A DNA stretch of 8,784 nucleotides from contig DRGT01000141.1 in the NCBI GenBank assembly GCA_011055585.1, positions 1 through 8,784 of the forward strand. The letters are read 5' to 3'. This DNA is from Candidatus Nitrosopumilus sp. Its GTDB lineage: Archaea; Thermoproteota; Nitrososphaeria; Nitrososphaerales; Nitrosopumilaceae. The notes under the pieces are model-generated. The model was not told where the DNA came from. It saw only the letters and a program-made list of their open reading frames with translations, and did no database searches. How positions within the stretch are numbered: the first letter of the stretch is position 1; the number at the start of each line of letters is the position of its first letter. The translations under genes and the position numbers were made by a program. Of this stretch, positions 1 through 5,651 are shown one piece after another.

Positions 1-1696
1 GCAAACAAGAAATGGAAAAATGAATGCTGCAAGCATGGTAAAAACTTCAGTTGACATGGTTAAAGAAAAACTAATCAATAAAGACCAAGCTCTTCGTCGC
101 ATACAAGCAGAGCAGCTTGAACAACTTCTTCATAAGACAATTGATCAAAACAAAGCTAAAGGATTCAAACAGATTACTAAAGGAATTGCAGCATCACCAG
201 GAGCTGCAAGTGGAATTGCAGTATTTGATGTTAAAAAAGCAACAACAATGGGCGAGAATGGTACCAAAATAATTTTGGTTAGAGAAGAAACAAAGCCAGA
301 AGATGTACCTGCGTTTTTTGCAGCTGCAGGAATTCTAACTAGCAGAGGAGGAAAAACATCTCATGCAGCAGTTGTTGCTAGAGGAATGGGAAAACCGTGC
401 ATAGTTGGATGTTCAGATTTGAAAATTGATTATGATAATGGAAAATGTGTTGCAGATGGCCAGACCATCAATGAGGGAGATACCATAACAATTGATGGAA
501 GCAGTGGCGGCATATTTCTTGGTGAAATGCCAACAATACAGCCTCAAATTACTGATGATTTTAAAACCATTCTAGATTGGTCACAAAAAACCAAAAAAAT
601 TGGAGTTCGAGCAAACGCAGACACTCCTGATGCAGCTAAACTAGCAAGAAAGTATGGAGCCCAAGGAATTGGTCTTTGTAGAACAGAAAGAATGTTCAAT
701 GCAAAAGACAGAATTGGATTATTTGTCGATATGATTATGGCAAAAACGCTTGATGAAAGAAATGCAGTTTTAGAAAAATTAAAACAATTACAGAAAAGTG
801 ACTTTATTGAAATTCTAAAAGCTATGGAAGGATATACTGTGACAATCAGATTGCTTGATCCACCATTGCATGAGTTTTTGCCAAATCCAGAAGAGCTTGC
901 AAATAAAATCTACAAACTCGAAAAAGAAAATTCCACTGCAGGTTTAGAACAAACTAAAACAATTCTTAACAGAGCAAGAGACCTTGCAGAAATTAATCCA
1001 ATGATGGGACATCGTGGAGTTAGATTAGGAATCACGTATCCCGAAATTTATAGAATGCAAATTATAGCTGTTTTTGAAGCTGCTGCTGAATTAGCAAACC
1101 AAAAAGTAGATGCCCGACCACAAATTATGATTCCACAAGTAAGTAGTATTGCTGAATTAAATCATATCAAGAGAATTTATGATGAAATTAAATCAGAGAT
1201 AGAGCAAAAATACAAACAAAAACTAAAGATTGACTTTGGAACAATGCTTGAGGTTGTTAGAGCGTGTCTTACTGCACAAGAATTAGCTGATACTGCTGAA
1301 TTCTTTAGTTTTGGTACTAACGATTTAACTCAAGCAACCTTTAGTTTTAGCAGAGAAGATGCTGAAGGAAAATTTCTTCCAGAATATTTAGAAAAGGAGC
1401 TTCTTGAAAAAAGTCCATTCCAATCAATTGATGAAAATGGTGTTGGAAGTCTTATGAAAATTGGAATTGCAGGCGGTAGAAAAATCAAGCCAAAATTAGA
1501 GATTGGGATCTGTGGGGAACATGGTGGAGACCCAAGCTCTATCAAATTCTGCTACAAATCCGGCCTCAGCTATGTTAGTGCTTCACCTCATAGAATCCCA
1601 ATTGCAATAGTTGCTGCCGCCCAAGCAGTTCTTGAAAAGCCTCAAAAAACAAGCAAAAAATCCAAGAAAAAGGCAAAAAAGAAATCAAAGAGATAA
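1..1696 (+). CDS. ppdK: Pyruvate, phosphate dikinase, C-terminal two thirds (5' end cut by window edge)
   Basis: The enzyme interconverts pyruvate + ATP + phosphate and PEP + AMP + diphosphate, feeding gluconeogenesis in the cytosol. The frame is open to the left edge (first whole codon at base 2), so the Met at base 20 is internal. The N-terminal ATP-grasp domain is mostly missing; 564 codons remain of a family length near 870-900. Numbered from the Met at base 20, the swivelling phosphohistidine domain spans about 50-170, with catalytic His115 in GGKTSHAAVVARGMG. The TSH sequence is the dikinase form; PEP synthase usually has TCH. The PEP/pyruvate TIM barrel follows (about 190-540), with GLCRTERMF (Arg221), GHRGVRLG (Arg332), GTMLEVVRA (Glu411), SFGTNDLTQ (Asn434, Asp435) and catalytic Cys498 in GICGEHGG. 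All expected catalytic residues are present. The protein ends in an unusual lysine-rich tail (540-558). The regulator gene begins 13 bases downstream. Confidence 0.95.
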   Translation, partial: QTRNGKMNAASMVKTSVDMVKEKLINKDQALRRIQAEQLEQLLHKTIDQNKAKGFKQITKGIAASPGAASGIAVFDVKKATTMGENGTKIILVREETKPEDVPAFFAAAGILTSRGGKTSHAAVVARGMGKPCIVGCSDLKIDYDNGKCVADGQTINEGDTITIDGSSGGIFLGEMPTIQPQITDDFKTILDWSQKTKKIGVRANADTPDAAKLARKYGAQGIGLCRTERMFNAKDRIGLFVDMIMAKTLDERNAVLEKLKQLQKSDFIEILKAMEGYTVTIRLLDPPLHEFLPNPEELANKIYKLEKENSTAGLEQTKTILNRARDLAEINPMMGHRGVRLGITYPEIYRMQIIAVFEAAAELANQKVDARPQIMIPQVSSIAELNHIKRIYDEIKSEIEQKYKQKLKIDFGTMLEVVRACLTAQELADTAEFFSFGTNDLTQATFSFSREDAEGKFLPEYLEKELLEKSPFQSIDENGVGSLMKIGIAGGRKIKPKLEIGICGEHGGDPSSIKFCYKSGLSYVSASPHRIPIAIVAAAQAVLEKPQKTSKKSKKKAKKKSKR

Positions 1697-1709
1697 TCAA
1701 CTAATCTAA

Positions 1710-2267
1710 TTGCTTCCAAGAATTGATTCTATCAAACAATTAAGAACAAAGCTAGGCATTACCCAGAAGAAACTGGCCAGTATGACAGGCATCAGCACCT
1801 CCATGATTAATCAAATTGAATCTGGTAGAAGCCAACCTAGCTATGGAACCGCAAAGCGGATTTTTGATAATTTGGCAAATCTCGAGGGTAAATCCTCATC
1901 TCACAAAGCAGGAGATTTTTGCAGTAAAGAGATCATAAAGCTAAAGCCATCAAACTCTTTGTATGACGCAATAAAGAAAATGAGAAAAATTTCAATCAGT
2001 CAAATCCCAATTTTTGATGGAAACGAACCTGTCGGTATTGTTACAGAAGATAGTATTGTTAAACATATTTCGGATGTAGGAGAATCAGAATTAAAAAATG
2101 CAAAATTAGAAAATGTTATGGAGCCAGTTCCACCCATAGTTGATTATGATACACCAGCAAATAGTTTGATTCCACTAATTCGATTTTCAAAATGCATTCT
2201 TGTTTCAAAAAAATCTAAAATCTTTGGAATTATTACAGCAACTGATACTCTAAAAATGATGGAATAG
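1710..2267 (+). CDS. HTH (XRE-type) transcriptional regulator with two C-terminal CBS domains
   Basis: A predicted DNA-binding regulator of 185 residues. Residues 7-58 form an XRE/Cro-type helix-turn-helix with ITQKKLASMTGIS and the recognition-helix region MINQIESGRSQPSYGTAKRI. Two CBS domains follow, about 68-122 (ending GIVTEDSIVKHI) and 131-184 (ending GIITATDTLKMME). CBS pairs commonly bind adenine nucleotides or S-adenosylmethionine. The architecture matches the archaeal family of predicted regulators with C-terminal CBS domains (COG3620, from memory). The start is TTG: there is no in-frame ATG before the HTH, and the resulting N-terminus has the short lead usual in this family. No clear Shine-Dalgarno is seen. 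The gene lies 13 bases after ppdK on the same strand, so co-transcription is likely. Control of ppdK or of carbon flux by adenylate level is inference. Its stop codon touches the stop of the convergent epimerase gene. Confidence 0.9.
   Translation: MLPRIDSIKQLRTKLGITQKKLASMTGISTSMINQIESGRSQPSYGTAKRIFDNLANLEGKSSSHKAGDFCSKEIIKLKPSNSLYDAIKKMRKISISQIPIFDGNEPVGIVTEDSIVKHISDVGESELKNAKLENVMEPVPPIVDYDTPANSLIPLIRFSKCILVSKKSKIFGIITATDTLKMME
2207..2213 (-). terminator. Possible oligo-T terminator for the epimerase transcript
   Basis: Archaeal RNA polymerase often terminates at runs of T without a hairpin. On the - strand there is a T5 run at 2252-2256 and a T7 run here, about 12 and 55 bases past the epimerase stop. 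Both lie inside the opposing HTH-CBS gene, because the convergent genes leave no spacer. The runs are seen directly; termination is inferred. Confidence 0.3.
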
Positions 2268-2663
2268 TTATTTTGGATGAGAGCACAGCTCTGCTAAAAC
2301 ACCATGTAATGACTTTGGGTGAATGAATGTGACTTTAGTTCCAGCTGAACCTGATCTTATCTTTCCAAGAAATTGTATTCCACATCCTTCCATTCTAGTA
2401 ACCTCACCTTCAATGTCATCAGTTTCTAAGGCCATGTGATGTAAGCCTTCGCCTTTTTTTTCAAGAAATTTTTTAATTGGACTGTTATCATTGATTGGTT
2501 GCATTAATTCAATTCGTCCATTTGATAAATGCAAGATGGCAACTTTGACACCTTCAGTTTCTATAGTTTCAAATTCAACATCAGTGACACCAAAAGCTTC
2601 TCGGTATTGCTTTACAGCAGATTCTACATCATTAACTGCAATTGCGATATGATCAATTTTCAT
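2268..2663 (-). CDS. mce: Methylmalonyl-CoA epimerase
   Basis: Interconverts (S)- and (R)-methylmalonyl-CoA, supplying the (R) isomer needed by the mutase encoded just upstream. It has 131 residues, normal for the family, and is a vicinal-oxygen-chelate (glyoxalase fold) protein made of two beta-alpha-beta-beta-beta modules. The expected metal ligands are visible: His5 in DHIAIAV, Glu52 in RIELMQP, His76 in GLHHMALE and Glu125 in GVLAELC; the last also acts as an acid/base residue in characterised epimerases. The motifs SPIKKFLEKKGEGLHHMA and FIHPKSLHGVLAEL are typical of methylmalonyl-CoA epimerase rather than of glyoxalase I. The ATG follows the mutase TAG stop with no gap (TAGATG), so translation is probably coupled; only a weak AAGGA-like ribosome site lies upstream. 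It is the last gene of the - strand group, and its stop abuts that of the convergent regulator. Confidence 0.95.
   Translation of the reverse strand: MKIDHIAIAVNDVESAVKQYREAFGVTDVEFETIETEGVKVAILHLSNGRIELMQPINDNSPIKKFLEKKGEGLHHMALETDDIEGEVTRMEGCGIQFLGKIRSGSAGTKVTFIHPKSLHGVLAELCSHPK
2454..2461 (+). terminator. Possible oligo-T terminator for the ppdK-regulator transcript
   Basis: A T8 run on the + strand, followed by T6 at 2469-2474, is the first strong oligo-T tract downstream of the HTH-CBS stop, about 190 bases away. It lies antisense inside the epimerase gene, where it also encodes lysines (KKFLEKK region). Its use as a terminator is inferred from the archaeal oligo-T rule and the lack of any spacer between the convergent genes. 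Confidence 0.25.
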
Positions 2664-4256
2664 CTAGAATACTTCCTTTGGTCTGTATTCACCAAAAACT
2701 TCTCTGAATGTATTACTAATTTCACCAGTAGTGGCGTAGGCTTTAACGGCATCAAGAATAAACGGCATTAGGTTTTTCTCAGTTTCTGCAGCACTTTTCA
2801 TTGCAGATAGAGTACGTTCAACTTTTTTGTTGTCTCTTGATTGTCGTAGATTCTTCATTGCCTTGTTTTGTTGAATTTCTACAGCATCGCCGATTCTCAA
2901 TAGCTTTTGTTTTGCCTCAACCTTGTCCTGAAATTTGTTCATGCCTACAATTACTCTTTGATTCTGGTCAACTTCCTTTTTGAGCCGATAGGCATTTTGC
3001 CGAATTTCTGATTGGAAAAAGCCCTTTTCTATAGCCTTAATCGAGCCACCCATTTTTTCTACCTTTTTAAGATATTTCCAGACTCCATCCTCAATTTCAT
3101 CACACAGAGTCTCTAGATAATAAGAGCCAGCCATTGGATCAACTGTTTTTGTGATTCCGCTTTCATGGGCAACAATTTGCTGAGTTCTAAGTGCAATTTT
3201 TGCAGATTCTTGTGATGGCAAAGCCAATGCCTCATCTCTAGAGTTTGTATGCAAGGATTGAGTTCCACCTAATACTGCTGCCATTGATTGAATCGCCACT
3301 CTGGCAATGTTATTGTCAGGTTGCTGCGCAGTAAGTGATTCGCCACTTGTTTGGGTATGAAATTTTAATTGAAGGGATTTTGAATTTTTTGCGTGGAATT
3401 TCTCTTTTAAGATTTTAGCATATACTTTTCTTGCAACTCTAAACTTTGCAATCTCTTCAAAAAATTCTATCGTGCAGCAGAAAAAGAATGATAGTCTTGG
3501 AGCAAAATCATCAATTTTCAAACCTTGATCAAGGCAAGTTTGAATGTATGCGATTGCATTTGCAAGAGTAAAAGCAACTTCTTGAATGGCAGTAGCACCT
3601 GCTTCTCTCATGTGATATCCAGATATTGAAACAGGATGCCATTGTGGGACTTTTTTTGTACAATATCCAATCATGTCACCAATTATTCGCATTGATGGTT
3701 GTGGTGGATAGATGTACGTGTTTCGTGCAATGTATTCTTTGAGGATGTCATTTTGAGTTGTTCCACGTAATTGTTCACTAGAAAATCCTTGTGATTCTCC
3801 AACTGCAATATAGTATGCAAGTAAAGTAGATGCTGTAGAATTAATTGTCATTGAACTACTTACTTTGCCTAATGGTATTCCATCAAATGCTGTAAGCAAG
3901 TCTTTAAGTGACGCAATAGAAACTCCAACTTTACCAACTTCGCCTTCAGATTGTGGTGAGTCTGGATCATATCCAATTTGTGTTGGCAAATCAAATGCCA
4001 TGCTAAGACCGGTTTGGCCTTTTTCAAGCATAAACTTGAAACGCTCGTTTGTTAGTTTTGCATCTCCGAATCCAGAGTATTGACGCATGGTCCAAAATCT
4101 TTCACGATACATTCCTTCATGAATTCCACGAGTAAAGGGGTACTTTCCTGGTTCTTCTTTGTTTGATTTTTTTGGTGATTTTAGATATACACTTTTTACT
4201 GGAATGTTAGAATCAGTGACGTATTCTTTGTTGGTTGCTTTTTGTTTTGCAGCCAT
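2664..4256 (-). CDS. mcmA: Methylmalonyl-CoA mutase, large (catalytic) subunit
   Basis: Adenosylcobalamin-dependent isomerisation of (R)-methylmalonyl-CoA to succinyl-CoA, a step of the 3HP/4HB cycle. The 530-residue protein is the substrate-binding TIM barrel only. The B12-binding domain (DxHxxG) is absent, as in archaeal enzymes with a separate small subunit, which is not in this window. Counting from the ATG: TRGIHEGMYRERFWTMRQYSGFGDA carries Tyr60, YPPQPSMRII carries Arg190, and ISGYHMREAGATA carries His215. These match Tyr89, Arg207 and His244 of the Propionibacterium enzyme. The Tyr/Arg pair favours methylmalonyl-CoA over isobutyryl-CoA (Phe/Gln) or 2-hydroxyisobutyryl-CoA (Ile/Gln) mutases. 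GGTQSLHTNSRDEALALP is the family signature. A GTG at 4265 would add three residues and overlap the meaB stop by four bases. The ATG at 4256 is preferred because GTGATC just before it resembles a ribosome site. Confidence 0.95.
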   Translation of the reverse strand: MAAKQKATNKEYVTDSNIPVKSVYLKSPKKSNKEEPGKYPFTRGIHEGMYRERFWTMRQYSGFGDAKLTNERFKFMLEKGQTGLSMAFDLPTQIGYDPDSPQSEGEVGKVGVSIASLKDLLTAFDGIPLGKVSSSMTINSTASTLLAYYIAVGESQGFSSEQLRGTTQNDILKEYIARNTYIYPPQPSMRIIGDMIGYCTKKVPQWHPVSISGYHMREAGATAIQEVAFTLANAIAYIQTCLDQGLKIDDFAPRLSFFFCCTIEFFEEIAKFRVARKVYAKILKEKFHAKNSKSLQLKFHTQTSGESLTAQQPDNNIARVAIQSMAAVLGGTQSLHTNSRDEALALPSQESAKIALRTQQIVAHESGITKTVDPMAGSYYLETLCDEIEDGVWKYLKKVEKMGGSIKAIEKGFFQSEIRQNAYRLKKEVDQNQRVIVGMNKFQDKVEAKQKLLRIGDAVEIQQNKAMKNLRQSRDNKKVERTLSAMKSAAETEKNLMPFILDAVKAYATTGEISNTFREVFGEYRPKEVF

Positions 4257-4259
4257 TGT

Positions 4260-4265
4260 GATCAC
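4260..4265 (-). promoter_or_regulatory. Ribosome binding site GTGATC deciding the mutase start
   Basis: On the - strand GTGATC ends three bases before the ATG at 4256. It is complementary to part of the conserved GGATCACCTCC 3' end of archaeal 16S rRNA. It overlaps the meaB stop codon (TGA at 4262-4264). Read as a ribosome site, it explains the GTG here and favours the ATG as the true start, with translation coupled to meaB. Confidence 0.5.
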
Positions 4266-5179
4266 TTTACTAAAGACTTTGAAACCTTGTCTGCTGCTTC
4301 GTATGGGTCAATTTGTTTGGATTGAACTTTTTTGAGAAATTTTGCAAAGGTGTTATTAGAATCTAGCATAGCAACAACTTTTTCTTTCATATTATTTAAA
4401 ACAATATCTTTTAGCTCAGATTCTAGTCTGATTTTGTCCTGTTCTTTTTTTGTTTTTTTCTTTACCGCCATCAACTCTTTTAATTTTTTAGCAAGCTCGT
4501 TAATTCCCTTGTTTTTCTTTACAGATGTCTTCAAAATTATTGGATTACTTTCAGCTGTGCCAATAAAGTCTTGAACTGAATCAAATAGTTGGGATGCACC
4601 ATCTAAATCGCTTTTATTTACTAGATAGATATCACCAATTTCAGTTAGACCTGCTTTGATTGTTTGAATACTATCTCCAGTATGAGGATTGAAAACTACA
4701 ACGGTGATATCAGAAATTTTTGAAATCTCAACTTCTGTTTGTCCTGCGCCAACACTTTCTATAATTATTGGGTCAAAACCGGCATATTCTAAAATTCTTA
4801 CACTGTTTCTAATTGATCTTGATATAGCTCCCGTAGCTCCACGTGATGCAATACTTCTGATATAAGTTCCAGCATCGGTGGATTCTGTCATTCTGACTCT
4901 GTCACCAAGAATTGCACCTCCCGTAACATGACTTGTAGGGTCAATAGCAAGAACAGCTGGTTTTGTTTTCAATTTTTTTAATGCTTCAACAGTTTTGTCA
5001 ATCAAGGAACTTTTTCCGACTCCTGCAGGACCAGTTATTCCTATTACCATTGACTTGCCAGAGCTTTTGAAAATTTGTTTTAGAAGTTTTCTAGCCTCTT
5101 TTGGATCATTTTCTACAATTGAAATTGCCTTTGCAATAGCTCCTCTTTTTCCTTTTTTTAGTTCAGAAATTAGTATCAA
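4262..5179 (-). CDS. meaB: MeaB/ArgK-family GTPase, methylmalonyl-CoA mutase chaperone
   Basis: A SIMIBI-class G protein that gates cobalamin loading and protects methylmalonyl-CoA mutase from inactivation (MeaB in bacteria, MMAA in humans). With the TTG start at 5179 it has 305 residues. Visible motifs: Walker A GPAGVGKS (50-57), DPTSHVTGGAILGDRVRM (80-97), the switch-region motif ESVGAGQTE (141-149) and the guanine-specificity motif NKSD (188-191). The C-terminal helices ending in DPYEAADKVSKSLVK are typical of the family's dimerisation arm. An ATG at 5200 in the same frame would add seven residues, but a strong AGGAGG lies just after it, and MeaB proteins usually begin a few residues before the ELKKGKRGAIAKAIS helix; TTG at 5185 is a third option. 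The gene directly precedes the mutase gene, with coupled stop and start, which supports the chaperone role rather than the old arginine-transport label. Confidence 0.93.
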   Translation of the reverse strand: MILISELKKGKRGAIAKAISIVENDPKEARKLLKQIFKSSGKSMVIGITGPAGVGKSSLIDKTVEALKKLKTKPAVLAIDPTSHVTGGAILGDRVRMTESTDAGTYIRSIASRGATGAISRSIRNSVRILEYAGFDPIIIESVGAGQTEVEISKISDITVVVFNPHTGDSIQTIKAGLTEIGDIYLVNKSDLDGASQLFDSVQDFIGTAESNPIILKTSVKKNKGINELAKKLKELMAVKKKTKKEQDKIRLESELKDIVLNNMKEKVVAMLDSNNTFAKFLKKVQSKQIDPYEAADKVSKSLVK

Positions 5180-5189
5180 GTACAAATTC

Positions 5190-5195
5190 CCTCCT
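5190..5195 (-). promoter_or_regulatory. Strong Shine-Dalgarno AGGAGG deciding the meaB start
   Basis: On the - strand AGGAGG spans 5195-5190, only two bases after the in-frame ATG at 5198-5200. It is 4 bases before the TTG at 5185 and 10 bases before the TTG at 5179. A perfect site placed there argues that translation begins at one of the TTG codons and not at the ATG. Confidence 0.6.
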
Positions 5196-5223
5196 TTCAT
5201 CTGAAATAAATTCTTGCTTCATT

Positions 5224-5631
5224 TTAAGGGCTAAAGATTATTGGAGGAGCTGGCTCATTTTCAGAATGAATCTCTGTTTTTATTCCTATTTTCCCTAATT
5301 CTTGATGATCAACAACTAATGTGATTGGATGAATTTGCCAACCATATTTTGGAGTAGAATAAAATTGAACCCTTTCTACAAAACTTGAACCTTCAAATGT
5401 TTTTTGAAAAGTCTCTTCCATTCCTAATATTTCAAGAACCACAGAACTTGTTTTTTGAGAATTATCATTAAAGCTAATTTCAACAATTCCTTGGTTTTCA
5501 TAATAAATTGCGTCCACATCAAATGTCTGGGCAAATTGTTCATTATCATATGAACTAGAATCAAACAAAAATAAAATTCCCAGAGCAGATATTGCTACGA
5601 TGAAAATTATAGGAACAATTTTTCTTGCCAT
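5224..5631 (-). CDS. Small membrane-anchored protein of unknown function
   Basis: I do not recognise this 135-residue protein. It starts ARKIVP and has one hydrophobic helix at about residues 4-23, preceded by Arg and Lys, so it is probably an uncleaved anchor or a signal peptide with the rest outside the membrane. No lipobox cysteine is seen. The remainder (about 25-135) looks beta-rich and acidic, with alternating hydrophobic residues (GIVEISFND, SSVVLEILG, HPITLVVDHQ), like a small immunoglobulin-type or other beta-sandwich domain; that fold guess is weak. It ends in a proline-rich NEPAPPIIFSP. The ATG at 5631 is chosen; a TTG at 5637 would add two residues. It begins 9 bases after the aminopeptidase stop, and about 44 bases separate its stop from the preferred meaB start, so it sits inside the putative operon. 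No catalytic motif is visible. Confidence 0.8.
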   Translation of the reverse strand: MARKIVPIIFIVAISALGILFLFDSSSYDNEQFAQTFDVDAIYYENQGIVEISFNDNSQKTSSVVLEILGMEETFQKTFEGSSFVERVQFYSTPKYGWQIHPITLVVDHQELGKIGIKTEIHSENEPAPPIIFSP

Positions 5632-5632
5632 A

Positions 5633-5651
5633 TTCAAATTTTAAATTTGAA
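5633..5651. repeat. 19-base palindrome over the aminopeptidase stop codon
   Basis: TTCAAATTT-T-AAATTTGAA is a perfect 9+9 base inverted repeat around base 5642. It covers the end of the aminopeptidase gene and the bases just before the ATG of the small membrane protein. It could be an operator or an RNA structure affecting the downstream start, but purely AT-rich sequence makes chance plausible. Confidence 0.5.

Noticed and set aside
1330..1545. A 71-codon open frame antisense to the dikinase gene.
   Set aside because: It lies wholly inside a strongly conserved catalytic region on the other strand and its translation has no family features.
1..1696. Phosphoenolpyruvate synthase as an alternative to pyruvate phosphate dikinase.
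   Set aside because: The phosphohistidine motif has GGKTSHAAVVARGMG and the end has GICGEHGGDP, both dikinase forms; synthases typically have RTCHAAI-type sequence.
2529..2771. An 80-codon + strand frame across the epimerase-mutase junction.
   Set aside because: It is antisense to two well-supported genes, and its composition reflects the reverse complement of their codons.
2664..2900. Possible truncation or frameshift removing a B12-binding domain from the mutase C-terminus.
   Set aside because: The protein ends after a normal linker at a stop abutting the next gene, and archaeal mutases commonly have a separate small subunit. No remnant of the B12 domain is seen.
4441..4465. T-rich tracts on the + strand within meaB, considered as terminators.
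   Set aside because: They encode lysine codons on the - strand and no + strand transcript is expected there; on the coding strand they are A-runs.
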